Position numbers and translations under genes: made by a program
Assembly (NCBI GenBank): GCA_031213475.1
Contig: JARUPZ010000025.1
Span: forward strand, 8,256,656-8,320,655
DNA from: Nereocystis luetkeana
Lineage: Eukaryota; Sar; Phaeophyceae; Laminariales; Laminariaceae
DNA length: 64,000 nt
Direction: 5' to 3'
In this document: positions 22,134 to 32,904 of the stretch, one piece after another
Layout: each line of letters starts with the position of its first letter
Position numbering within the stretch: position 1 is the stretch's first letter
Notes under the pieces: model-generated
Database searches by the model: none
What the model was told of the DNA's origin: nothing
Seen by the model: only the letters and a program-made list of their open reading frames with translations

Positions 22134-22532
22134 TGACTACGCTTGCTGCTTAACGTGACCTATTTAACCACGCGACGTGCCCCTATGGCGTAGATTGAGG
22201 AGACAAGATAAAATACCCGTACAATAAACCAAACACAACACACACCAGGTTGGGTCACATCCGTTCTGTCAGAGACCCCACCACATAAACCACACACAGG
22301 AGGTAAGCCGCACCAAGATTGTCACCGGCTGCACCACTCACATATAGATGCAGTATCGTTATCATCAAAGCCCGGGTCGTAAAAAATACATCAGCGACCG
22401 CTCCCGGAGGAGTGGTTTCACCCCTCCAGCCACGAGGCATACTAAATACCGCCCCGATACATGAAACACCTCTCATAAGATGAAACCCCCGAAACCCGCA
22501 GACCTGTATCAAGCTACCGCATACCACAGACA
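22134..22532 (-). repeat. 3' LTR of the copia element
   Basis: 399 bp. It matches 28,677-29,090 over its length, including ACGCTTGCTG, the CCACGCG.CGTGCCCCTATGG block, CAATAAACCAAACACAACAC and GCTACCGCATACCACA. It differs by substitutions and by small indels in the middle third. Confidence 0.9.
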
Positions 22533-22574
22533 GCCCCCCTATTCGGTGCGCGATACGATAGGTCCCGAATATAA

Positions 22575-22735
22575 TATCTCCAATTGCCAGGTAAAACGGC
22601 AAGTCCCAAATTCCATAAGGTAAAACGGCAACCCCAAATTCCATAATTTATCATCGCCAAGGTAAAACGGAAATCCCAAGTTCCACCCTTCAGAATTGCC
22701 AACGTAAAACGGCAATCCCGATACCAAATTTCTCA
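22575..22735. repeat. Short tandem repeats next to the 3' LTR
   Basis: GGTAAAACGGCAA followed by a CCCAAATTCCA-like segment occurs about four times at irregular spacing (about 30 to 60 bp) between the end of pol and the LTR. Non-coding. Confidence 0.7.
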
Positions 22736-23270
22736 ATCTCGATTCCAGAATAGACCTCCTAAAATATATCAAGACAGTAACTATGAAAAGGGGAAAAATC
22801 CAACAAACGTAAGTATGTTGGTAAACCTTTCAAACAAAATCAATAATACCGTCTTCACATAGATATTGTACCGCCCGATAGCATCGGCCCCCTTGTTGTG
22901 CACTCTGAAAGAGCAGAACAACAGAATGTCTCTGATGTAGGACATCTCAAATCGAACTATAATAGCCCCCCAGCTATAAATTGGTGTTCACACCGGGAGC
23001 ATGTCAAAGTCAAGAACATACTGCTGCTAAATTTAAAAGTATTATGGATACTAGTAATTTTGGGTCCCCTGTACGTTGTGCATACTTAACCAATAGCCAA
23101 CGGGTACGGCACGACTCATCAAGACCATCGGCATACCCTGTTGGCGGGTGAACGTTGCTCAACGCATGAGTACATCCCAATACTTCCTTCAGTTCTCTAA
23201 AATTAACTCTGCTCCGTTCTCATCACCCAATACCTCAAAATATGCGGAACCAATAAATAAATTAAAGAAA

Positions 23271-23930
23271 TCACCACAAATTCATCACAAAGTTGCGGTG
23301 AAAACGAAACGCTTCCGTGTGCAAAGGCCCAGTGAGGAAATCAGCATGCTGCAATGACGACGATACGTGGACAACCTCGAACTCCGCCTTAGCAACACGT
23401 TCCGGAAGGAAGTGATGACAGACATCAACGTGCTTACTGTTCGAAGTGGTCACAAGGCTTTTCGCTGAATGTAACGCCCCCTTGTTATCCTCCTTCACCG
23501 TGGTACATCCAACATCGCGGTCCGGAAAAATAAACCTCTAGAGATACCGCATGAAAACCATCTCGCGGACACCGGTGGCCATCGCCGCATACTCTTCTTC
23601 CGTGGACGAAAGGGTAATGGGTTTCTGCGCCCTAAAGTAGAACGATACACAGGCACCAGCGCACATGACAACTCCACCAGAGACCGACCTCCGGTAATTG
23701 GCCTCGTACGAGTAGTCCGCATCTACGTCCAACTCCAGCTGAAGTCCATTACTCAGACCCCTCTGGAAGGTAATACCGTACGTTTTAGTAGATTTGATGT
23801 ACATAAGGATGTGCAACGCTGCCTGCCAATGCAACAACTTTGGTGCTGCAGAGTAGCTTGCCACCGCCCGAACCGCGATAAGGATGTCCGGGCGGGTCTG
23901 GTTCGCCAGCCACATCAAATGCCCTACCAA
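23271..23930 (-). pseudogene. Copia RNase H domain, frameshifted
   Basis: Reads MVGHLMWLANQTRPDI, YIKSTKTYGITF, then the RNase H signature DADYSYEANYRRSVSGGVV and TLSSTEEEYAAM. After a frame change it reads KEDNKGALHSAKSL, KHVDVCHHFLPE and QHADFLTGPLH, the standard copia C-terminus. It ends at a stop at 23,271. The frame change lies near 23,530. Confidence 0.88.
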
Positions 23931-24002
23931 TGACCGAAAGGCTCATCAACGTTTGGTTCATCCTGGTCAAACACCTCAAGCGTTAGGCCAACCACAGCAG
24001 TA

Positions 24003-24968
24003 ATGCACTTGCCGCGAGTGACTCCAAACTTCGCTACGGTGCTTTCAGCGAAAGCCTGCTGTGATATCGTCAATGTCCCTGCATCCCAGTCTCGAGAGGT
24101 TCTTGATAGGAACGAACTGGTTCAGGTCCTCACACAATTGGTCACACCTACTCTTACGCCCCATCGCAAAATATATCTTCCACGTGCACAACTATTACGA
24201 TAGAAACGGCCCTCGCCTCCACAGAACGCATGGCACACGCATCAGCATCACACTGCTCAAACCCAAGACCCCTCATACCACGTACCAAGAGATGATGTCA
24301 TTGCCGCGACGCCTGCTTCAAACCATACAGGCTGCGAAAAACTTGACCACCTTACCGGACATGTAGACGTCCTCGCTTAGCTTTGATTGGATAAACGCCT
24401 ACTCGGCATCAAAACGGCATAAATCCAATCCCAACTCACACGCGATAGCAGCGAGCAAACGAATGCTCGCAACGGATGGGAACGATGAATAAGTCTCAAA
24501 ATAATCAACTCCTTCACGCTGTCCAAAGCCCCGCGCTACCAACCTGACCTTTGCCCGTACCACTCTGCCAAATTTGTTAACCTTCCAAGAATAAATCCAC
24601 TTAGCAGAGATCACGTTGATTCCGTTTCGTTGCTGAGTGCCTCTACCCTTCTCGCCCACCACAGCACCGAACGTCCTCGCGCGGTGCAGACCGTCAAACT
24701 CAGTGTCCATGGCGTGAAACCACACGTCTCCGTGTTCATCCTCGCACGCTTCGCGATATGAGTCGGGCGTTACCAACTCACTCGCAAGGCATGAAGGCAG
24801 TTCAGGGGCGGGCAGTAGCGGCGAAGACTGGTCGGCGATGACCATGGCGATAGTCTCCCGCGCAGCTAGCATCGGAACGACGCCATGCCGCGTACCCAGG
24901 CCCCCCTGCTGCCGCGACGCCGACCGCGTCACCGCCGGTGATACCCGCGTTTGCTGCTGTTGCTGCAC
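24003..24968 (-). pseudogene. Copia reverse transcriptase, broken
   Basis: ISAKWIYSWKVNKFGRVVRA, KVRLVARGFGQREGVDYFET and FPSVASIRLLAAIACELGLD are the conserved first half of copia RT, then FDAE and a stop at 24,399. Past the stop the homology goes on in pieces (AFIQSKLSEDVYM, then VHVEDIF where YVDD is expected), so the catalytic motif is altered. A Gln/Pro-rich linker upstream has another stop near 24,985. Confidence 0.88.
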
Positions 24969-25383
24969 CGGCGCCTACGACACAGTAGGCGGAGGTGTTG
25001 GCGAGACGTCTGGCGATGCAACGGTTGCGGGCGCCGCAGGGGGAAGGAACACGGGCAAGGCCTCTGTCGGTGCAACGGTCGCTGATATCGGCTCCTGCTG
25101 CTGCGGTGCGGACGACGCAGCCGGTAGGGACGTGGGCGAAGACTCTGGCATTACACCAGTCGATGGCGTCGACGGCTAGTTCCACACCTCGAAGCCCCGC
25201 GGTGCTTGCGGTTGCTGAGCTGGGTCACCGACAAGCCCCCCCTTGGCCGGTGACGGGGACCCGGCTAGCGCGATCCCTCCTTCGAACGGCGCGCGCCGAT
25301 AGCCCCACGTCACATCGGTCGAGTAGCTCGCGATGCTGGATGGCAACAGCATTATCTTGTTGCAATCCGAGGCGTGGTCGTTA

Positions 25384-26330
25384 TTATCTTGTGCAACCCG
25401 AGGCGTGGCCCCGGAGTTCGGGTAGAAGCATGGCTCGCCCTTCGGCTCTGACGTACTTGTGGCGTCCCGGCATCGTGTATGGAAACACCGGGCCCCTGTA
25501 AGGCCTCTCGTGGAACTTCTCGAACGAGCACATCATATCGGGCTTTTCATCTACTATCGCCATAAGGTTGAGCGCGTCGCACATCCACGTCTATGCTTCC
25601 GGCCACGTGCGATCGTAGTTGAGCGCCTTGGCCGGAAACTCCACGCCATCGAACATGGTCTGGAACTCCAAGAATGCGGCCTGACCTCCTTCGGCAAAAG
25701 ACCTAGCTTCCGCTCCACCCGCCCGTTGCACTTCGGACCGTAGACCGAGATGGACTCGCGGCGGATATTGTTCTCGGCCATCAGCCTTTGGAACTCGGTG
25801 TCAGTGAATTCGGAGGCGTTATCCGTGCGAAGGCATCAGGCTTCCCGTGGGCATTTACGGCCGCCAGGAAAGTGCGGAAACCGAGGGTGACGGTGGCCGC
25901 GCAATTGTCCGGCAGAAATACCTGGCCAGCCCATGTTGGTGGCGTCGTCGACGATAATCAAACAGTACCGAGCGCCGCCTGATGACGTCGGCGTGGGTCC
26001 TGCGAGGTCGGTAAACAGGTACTGCATCTGCTTCTCAGCACGGCACTAAGTGGATTTTGCAATGGCATTGCTGATCCCCTTCCCCCCCGCGCATTCGTCG
26101 CAATACCCCAAAACGTCCCATCACCTTGATGCCCACGTGACGAGCAGCCTCACGTAAAACGGAATCGTGGGCGTGGCAAAGAGAACAGTGCAGGTCGTTG
26201 ACGTCTATCCGTCTCTGCCCACCAGGCCTCAACACTGCTGCAGCAAGTGCGGGGGATTTCCCGTTCCTCGCTACCCGAGTGGCCTCTACGTAGTCACCGA
26301 ACTTCTCCTTGCAAAAAAACATTCGTCATT
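25384..26330 (-). pseudogene. Copia integrase with pre-integrase zinc motif, frameshifted
   Basis: A His/Cys segment (VNDLHCSLCHAHDSVLREA) is the GAG-pre-integrase zinc finger. It is followed after a frame change by MQYLFTDLAGPTPTSSGGAR and YCLIIVDDATNM, the start of the DDE core. A further frame holds ISVYGPKCNGRVERKLG with the third catalytic Glu. LNLMAIVDEKPDMMCSFEKF follows as the usual C-terminal part. At least two frameshifts separate these blocks. Confidence 0.85.
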
Positions 26331-26391
26331 TAGGCATGTGCGCCCCGTTGTGGTCAAGGGTAATGGCGGGTCCCTATTAAATCACGTTGAA

Positions 26392-26949
26392 CTAGCAAAG
26401 GTCGAAAGGGACCTCAGGCACACACGCCACATTCCTCAGAGTCACTGCTACGTCCCCAGCACAGTGCACCACTAGATCGACAAAACCGAAAAACTCTACC
26501 TCCATTTTCTTTCCATCGTCTACGATCAAAATCTTCTCATCGGGGGTAGGGGGTCTTTTGTTGTACAATAATGCACAATCACCAGTGCAATGGATTGACA
26601 CAGCACTATCTCCAATCAGAAACTTACTCCCAGGCCTTGTTGGCCTCACAAGACCATTACCAACAGAAAGAACATGCCACTTGCCTAAAGACGTCAAATG
26701 CTCCACGAAGAGCGTGGGCCACTTGATCTGCTGCTCGCTGCTGGACGTCGCTTGGCTTTCGATAGTCGAGGAAAGCGGTCCGCCCTCGTAAGCTCCCCCG
26801 GCTACTCCACTTCCCGGCTCTGCCTGACCTTGCACTCCGCCGCCCACACCACCCCCGCCCACACCGCCCCCGCCCCATTTTGGTTCGCCGCAGCCCACAC
26901 CGCCCCCGTCCCATTGCTGTACGCCTCCGCCCACACCGCTCCCGTCCAA
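26392..26949 (-). pseudogene. Copia aspartic protease region
   Basis: FLIGDSAVSIHCTGD stands where copia proteases have the (L/I)DSG(A/C)(S/T)xHxxG active site, and LRNVACVPEVPFDLC is the usual NVLYVPxxxxNLLS segment. The glycine after Asp-Ser is replaced, so the copy is probably inactive. A Gly-rich, repetitive linker (GGGVGGGGVGGGV) precedes it. Confidence 0.75.
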
Positions 26950-27119
26950 TTCGTCGCAGTGGATTACGAAGCCGGTTTGGTGCTGGGGTTAACCTCCCAG
27001 TGGTGGTGGTGCGCTGCGGTAGTGGTCCTGAGGGGCCGGAGGGCTATACGGAGGGTCCGCGACAATGTTTGCATGCGTACGGGTGGGCGAAGCAGTGCTG
27101 CATTGCCTGACCATACGAC

Positions 27120-27317
27120 CGAAAGCGTCACAAGTGCTGGTGACCGCCCAAAAAGCGTTCGGCGCTCGACAAATCGCGAATTATGCCCGAGAGCACCACA
27201 CCGATCATACTTGCACACTCCCCTCATCGATGCTCCTGGAGGCGGAGGTGAGTCTGGCTGATACCACCCACCTCCGGTGTTGCCTGCCCCACCAGCGCCC
27301 CCCGGCCTCTGCGGCTG

Positions 27318-27354
<37 letters not shown>

Positions 27355-27477
27355 GGCTGAGGTGGGCGCTGATGCTGGTAGCTATGGCCTCCACCCCCAC
27401 GCTGCTGCTGCTGGTCTCCCCCCAGCTGTCGCTGCTGCTGCTGCTGCTGCCGCTGTGACCCGGCGCCTCCATACTGC

Positions 27478-27514
<37 letters not shown>

Positions 27515-27582
27515 GCTCCTGCTGCTGCTGCTGCTGCCGCTCCTGCTGCTGCCGCTCCTGCTGCTGCGGTCGCAGCTGTCAA

Positions 27583-27616
<34 letters not shown>

Positions 27617-28624
27617 ACTGCTGTGGCCCGCCGCCTCCGTATGTTCCCTGAAAACCCCTACCAACGGCGAGGGCGTGGGGATCCGCCAACGGCGCTGGAG
27701 CCATTGACATGACTGCTGCTAACTTCCGCTCTTCCAACTCCTTCGTCTTGCAGTTAGCGTGGGAGGTGCGGATGTTTTCCTCCATGTCCGATCGCGTGAT
27801 ACCGGGCCGAAGCAAACTTGTGCGCTGCTCCACGTCGTAAATCTCGGACGGAAGACGACGTGAGAGTATGCGAGTAACTTCGCGGTCCGACTTGTGGATA
27901 CCTAATGCGGACACCACATTGGGTTGCCCCTCGGCACGGGTGAAGAACAGCTTGGGGTCCTCATCCCCCTGCATTCCAATATTCTCGAACTCTTTTCCGA
28001 GATGATCCCTCTCGGCATCACCCTGTGACTGATACCAATCCATCACAGCCTTCCACACTCCCTCCACCGACCCAGCGGCATGCATGCGTTCCTCCACAGG
28101 CTGTCCTTGCATGGCTTCCAAAACAAATTCCCATGCCTTCTCGCACTTCTCGACTCTCTGCTGCCCATGGGGATAAATCGACCGGTTTCGCTCCTCCGTC
28201 TCTCCTAAGCCTTCGGCTATCCGGATAGGGTCGCTTGTGGGCTCAAGCGCCCTGATCAGACCCCGCGCCGTCAAAACGATTGGAATCTGTGTGACCACAT
28301 GTGCAGTTGACTACGCCCATCAAACTTGGGTACCCGCATGCTATTTTGCGACGACAAGATGAGCGCCGGGGGAGTCTGGTGACGGTAGTCTGCCCCCGGC
28401 ACAGGCTGCCCAACACTTGCCTGCTGCATGGGCCGCCCGCTCCTCCCAGCGGTACCCTCCTGAGCCGCTGTCTCGGCGGACATCCTTAACGCTTTCTCCG
28501 TTGCCACCGTCGCGTCCCGCTCAGCCACTGTCGCGTCTCGGTCAGCCAACGTCGCGTCTCGCTCAGCCAGATTAGTCGACACCTCCGCAAGTCGCTGCCG
28601 AAGCAGCTCGATCTCTTCGCCCAT
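27120..28624 (-). pseudogene. Copia Gag, frameshifted, with Gln tract and decayed zinc knuckle
   Basis: Starts with a coiled-coil-like heptad segment (MGEEIELLRQRLAEVSTNLA, then repeats of ERDATVA/DRDATLA) and MRVPKFDGRSQLHMW. After a frame change near 28,280 it gives the Gag core (WEFVLEAMQGQP, VWKAVMDWYQSQGDAERDHL, TRILSRRLPSEIYDVE). CAG triplets then form a Gln-rich tract. Further on, CKYDRCGALGHNSRF recalls a CCHC knuckle with its last Cys lost. Confidence 0.8.
27315..27655. repeat. CTG/CAG triplet tracts inside Gag
   Basis: Interrupted runs of CTG on +, the longest near 27,316-27,350, 27,475-27,535 and 27,585-27,615, with CCG and TGCCGCTC interruptions. Open frames of poly-Ala (+ and -) or poly-Ser (-) across here are shadows; the Gag frame reads Gln. 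Confidence 0.9.
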
Positions 28625-28676
28625 AGCAACAAACCTCCAGCAAACTCTGGGCCCGGAAACCCACGATAATCGTATT

Positions 28677-29090
28677 TGAATACGCTTGCTGTATCACGTG
28701 GCCTATGTAACCACGCGGCGTGCCCCTATGGCGTAGGTCTAGGAGACAAGATAAAATACTCGTACAATAAACCAAACACAACACACACCAGGTTGGGCCA
28801 ATACCGTTCTGTCAAGAGACCCCACCACATAAACCACACACACGAAGTAAGCCGCACCAAGATTGTCACCGGCTGCACCACTCATATATAGATAGGCAGT
28901 ATCGTTATCATCAAAGTCCGGGTCGTATCATCACCATCAGCGGCTACACCCTGAGCAGCAGCTCCACCCCTCCAGCCACGAGGCATACTACATGATGCCC
29001 CCGATGCAAAATACGAAAACCCACAATATATTAAACCCCGAACATCCGCAGACCTGTACCAGGTACCAAGCTACCGCATACCACAAACAA
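28677..29090 (-). repeat. 5' LTR of the copia element
   Basis: 414 bp, TG...CA ends, matched to the 3' LTR. CAATAAACC and TATATAGATA segments are shared. This is the upstream LTR for the minus-strand element. Confidence 0.9.
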
Positions 29091-29830
29091 CTCCCAATAT
29101 CCGCGCTTGGTTGAAACATTGTGATTTTCGCATATCATATCTTCTTCCGTCGGGCCTTACTACTCAAATTGCTCGCTCATTCTCTATATCCTTTGCTGGG
29201 CCCGACTGACTCAACACAAGGTACCTCGACCCAAGTCGTCCAGAAGCTACACAAATACCTGGTATATCCTTGTTCTTCGTCAAAGTTTAACTCTTCGTTC
29301 TACGAACATCATATCTTCTGTGACGACAGGGATGGCATCCAGACACACCCTCCGTCGAAGTTATACCTGAATACGGGGATCGGAAAGCGACAGATTCGGC
29401 CCTTCGAATCCGACGATATACAAAGTCTAACCCTTCAACACAAAACCAGAAGAAAGCACGTGCCACAACGCCATTTTGTTGCCTATCGTACCAACTCTCC
29501 CAAGTATCCAACCGCCAACTCCCAACCTGAACACGTACGTCGTAGCTGATTCGCGGACGAAAAAAAGAAGGAAAAAACACGCCAAAACTCCTCCGACTCG
29601 TTATCCGATAAACCAACATCGAGGTCGTCCCCGCTCTACTTTCGGTATGTCTCCCTCTGTCTGACTGCGGGCGATGTCTGTCTGGTGCACTATGCGCATA
29701 CTCGTACAATATTCAAAGGTATATGGAGACGGCATTGCAGGGGGTTCATGATTAGAAATATTTCCCCGGATAGCGAAGTTACCTTCCACCGGTAGTTACC
29801 GGTACCGGGGTGGTACTGCTTTACATTCCA
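29091..29830. other. No supported gene
   Basis: Two frames of about 140 codons lie antisense to each other (29,121-29,549 and 29,287-29,709). Neither has a domain, and one must be a shadow. Probably non-coding flank of the copia element. Confidence 0.4.
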
Positions 29831-29834
29831 CGAC

Positions 29835-29882
29835 AAAAAGCAGAAGAAGAAGAAGGAGAAGAAGAAGAAGAAGAAGAAGAAA
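29835..29882. repeat. GAA-type triplet microsatellite
   Basis: AGAAGAAGAAGAAGGAGAAG and further AGA units, purine-only on +, immediately before an AT-rich spacer and the AAC tract. Confidence 0.9.
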
Positions 29883-29934
29883 CAACCCGGAGCTGAGCGA
29901 ATAAATTACTATTAATATTTCTTGCAGGACACCA

Positions 29935-30095
29935 CCAGCACCAACATCAACATCAACATTAACAAAAGCAACGGCACTAACAACAAAAATAACAACAATA
30001 GCAACAACAACTTTAACAACTTTAACAACAACAACAATAACAACAACAACAATAATAACAACAACAACTTTAACAAAAGCAACACCAACACCAAC

Positions 30096-30146
<51 letters not shown>

Positions 30147-30175
30147 GCAATAACAACAACTACTACTACTACTCC
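29935..30175. repeat. AAC-type triplet microsatellite fused to the Penelope-like RT frame
   Basis: About 240 bp of AAC with ATC, TTT, AAT and ACC interruptions, purest near 30,097-30,147. On the minus strand the RT frame runs without a stop into poly-Val and then poly-Leu encoded by this tract. The Asn/Thr frame on + is its shadow. Confidence 0.92.
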
Positions 30176-30179
30176 AAGA

Positions 30180-31960
30180 ACAAAATCATGCCCAACTACA
30201 TTGGCTATTCCTTCTGTTGTAGTCCCACAACATGCTGTGATACCTCTAAACGCTGGCTGTGCCTTGTGTAGTTTAGGCATCAAGTACCGTATTATTGGTA
30301 GTTTAAAAGTTGGTTTCACAGATAATTTTCCAGATCCAGGGTCTTTGACGTGGGCTTTAGGGATTGGTAGGTATTCCGATTCCAGGAATTCTACCTGACG
30401 TTCGTTAATACTTGTCTTAATCGCTGATAGGGGTTCGCCCTCTATACGTTCATATATATCCCGAACCATTCAATTCCGCTGTGGCAACTCTTGTATAACA
30501 TGCTTTGCACATCACACATAATAAGCAGTTTGCTGCTTTGTCTATTTTTCTTATCACGACATCCCGGTGTGCGCGTTTGAAAGCTTTACCGGCTGCATCA
30601 AAGTTGATATTGCCTGTAATAGGGCGTGCCTCGCCTTTGTCTTGAGCAGATTCTATTAATAGCAGTCTCTTTATTTCATCGAATAACGCGTTCTTCCAAT
30701 CTATAAGGTCCACCGAGTGAATACCTAGTTCCGAACAAGTATCGGAAGCGTGACTTTCAATCGCGTCCAACAAGCACTCTAAGAAGGTTTTGTCGTTTTC
30801 ATCTAGATTCCTGGCAAAGTATGGTCTAAACCCTGCTTGCAATTTCAGTACGGCTTCTGCGTCAATATCCTTCAGGCATGAGATGTCAGTAGTTAGCACA
30901 CAGTGTTACCCATATTTGATGCACACAGCGTACTTTGACCAAAACGGTTCCGCGCAAATACAACTATATTGTTGGTCTTCATCCCTTCCTACTTTGGTGG
31001 TGTTCAGAAAGGAGTAACCCATCGTGTCGCCATACGTGAAGCATGGGACTGACTTAATATTGCATTCCCGAAATGCTCGACAGGAGGACGGGATGTGGCT
31101 CAGTATATTAGGGCGCATAAGCAGCCCACGTAAAGGGACTCCATTTGAAATCTCACTAGTGAATCCCGTAACAATAAGTTTGGGGATTTTTCGTTCCTTG
31201 ATTTCTGGTGGCGGGAACGGTTTCAAGGAGTGTCTTCTCAGAACATTGAAGGCTTGTTGTACATTCCTAGGGATCCCTTGTTGTCCAACATGTTTGATCA
31301 TTCGAAGCAGGGTTTTGGGGGCTAACTTGGAGATGTATGTTTCCACCAAATAAATGTGGTCTATAGTTAACTAACCCTGTAAAGTAATCTATCCTACGTT
31401 TCCAATCCCGGGACGAAAAGGTTTTTAGGCCTTGGTATCCAGCATTTATTTTCGTCACCCGTACACCATGTCTAGACCGTTTCACTGGTCTAGCATCAAA
31501 TCCATGTGATGGTATATGTGGGTAAACATGGTTTCGCTTTTTCTCTACGTGTGTTATAACCCTCAAGAAATGTACTTAATCTATGAATCCATGAATTCTC
31601 TCTGGCAATCCTATGATCTTGAATCAAGTTGAAGTTTAAAACACAGGGAAAGAATCTGGGGAATTCCTCTAGGATCACTATCGCAAATCTGGAGTCATCC
31701 ATCATATTAGCTTTACCTAGAATGTCTCCGGAATGGCTATGCTCCTGGAATCTAACGTACAGGCTCTTACATGTACGTCCAACATATGTCTTCCCGTTTC
31801 TAAGATTGACTATGGCATAAATAAATGTGACATATATATGTTATCTCTTGCTAATGGGGTACGTCTTAAAGAGCCTGGCTTTATAAGCCACTCAGGAATT
31901 AATTGGTCTTCCCTGTTTTTGTCGACAATTGGCTCCTGGGGGGATTTTTCCTCTACACTT
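30180..31960 (-). pseudogene. Penelope-like retroelement with N-terminal GIY-YIG endonuclease, 3'-truncated
   Basis: Read on the minus strand, the order is: a GIY-YIG nuclease (31,830 to 31,575), a Cys-rich connector (CNIKSVPC, YSCICAEPFWSKYAVC), then the start of a Penelope-type RT: VVIRKIDKAANCLLCVMCKA, ERIEGEPLSAIKTSINE and RYLMPKLHKAQPAFRGITA. The homology stops at about 30,180 in the microsatellite, so the catalytic RT half is missing. Frame changes occur near 31,835, 31,560, 31,300 and 30,460, and one in-frame TAA is at 30,906-30,908. A nuclease ahead of the RT is the permuted order reported for Chlamys/Naiad-type Penelope-like elements. Class is fairly sure; subfamily is inference. Confidence 0.78.
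31575..31830 (-). pseudogene. GIY-YIG endonuclease domain of the Penelope-like element
   Basis: FIYAIVNLRNGKTYVGRT (YVG at about 31,775-31,789) matches the GIY...YVG core. SLYVRFQEHSHSG supplies the following Arg and His. IVILEEFP and ARENSWIHRLSTF match the later E/N-containing helices. All key positions appear present, and the frame is open over about 85 codons. The upstream frame LRRTPLARDNIY joins only across a shift at a short TA run. Confidence 0.75.
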
Positions 31961-31969
31961 TTTACCCTT

Positions 31970-32190
31970 CTCTAACCACGCACCCCTAATCCTCCATATT
32001 TTCCTTAACTGAGGGTGATTGGAGAGAAGTTGAGAGAGGGTATTCTTGGCATCAGTGTTTTTATGTTATACTAGTTGTACATCACCAGATGGAGTCCTAG
32101 ATGCCGTGGAAGTCGCACTTAGTCCTTCCGTTGACCATGCAGGCGGAGATTGATGGATAGCATGGTATTATATGAATGTGTGGTATTATT
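31970..32190. other. No recognisable feature
   Basis: Flank of the Penelope-like element. Nothing recognised. Confidence 0.4.
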
Positions 32191-32196
32191 GTAAAA

Positions 32197-32400
32197 AACG
32201 GGGGGGTTCCGTGGGGGCTGGGGGGTGGGGGGCGGAGAGAGGGGGGGGGGGGTTAGACGGGATGTTAGAGGGGGGGGGGGGGGGGGTACTCGATAGGAGA
32301 GATGTACTCGATCTCATGCATGGCCGTAGTCGGGGGGGGGGGCGGGGGATTAGGGGATAGGGGCGGGAGTGGGGGGGGGTTAGACGGGGTGTTCAAGAAT
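32197..32400 (+). repeat. G-run cluster, strong G-quadruplex potential
   Basis: At least eight runs of six or more G on +, up to about 16 near 32,272-32,287. A GGGTTAGACGGG(A/G)TGTT block recurs at 32,250 and 32,377, so the tract is also a loose tandem repeat. Gly- and Pro-rich frames here are by-products. Confidence 0.85.
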
Positions 32401-32904
32401 AGATCTGGGAAAATCAACAAGTCTTGAAATCCGCCTCGCCACGTTGGCAGGCCTAGTGAGTCCAAATATTCTGGGGGGCATTGTAAAGAACAACCCCAGT
32501 GGTGCGTGCTTCCGGAGAATCGCATATTATAAATGGGTTAGACATATATATATGTCGCCATTTCCCTCCACCAAAAAATCGGGTCGCTTGGGCTACCTCG
32601 TGGGGCCGACTCCAAGGGCTTGATAATTTTATTACATTATGAAATACGTCAGAAATACATTTTTTTTTACTTTTGAACTTCGCGTTCCCATTGCAATTTG
32701 GCATAGGTCTAATTATAAGGTTTCCCCGTAAAAAAAGAAAGTCGGGAAGATCGTCGTCTCGCTAAAAGAAAGTCGCCTCGAGATTACGCCGCTAAATTAT
32801 ACCAGGGTACCTGGTACGTAAAAATTCAAAAACCTAAACATTTTACCACGACGTAAAAATCTGACGAGAGGTACTTTTACGGCATATTTATTTTCGTCGT
32901 GAGG

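Larger units (their letters stand above)
22134..29090 (-). mobile_element. Full-length, inactivated Ty1/copia LTR retrotransposon
   Basis: Two similar LTRs starting TG and ending CA enclose Gag, protease, integrase, RT and RNase H in that order on the minus strand, which is the copia order. A purine run (AGGGGGGC on the minus strand, 22,533-22,540) abuts the 3' LTR as polypurine tract. The flanks CTGTT and ACTCC do not match, so no target-site duplication survives. Every domain carries frameshifts or stops. Total length 6,957 bp. No obvious tRNA complement was recognised at the primer-binding position next to 28,677. Confidence 0.92.

Noticed and set aside
27065-27712. 215-codon + frame rich in poly-Ala, and poly-Ser/poly-Ala frames on the minus strand
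   Set aside because: By-products of the CTG/CAG tract. The Gag frame on the minus strand reads Gln and has homology on both sides.
29121-29709. Two antisense frames of about 140 codons
   Set aside because: Mutually exclusive, no domain; lie directly outside the copia LTR.
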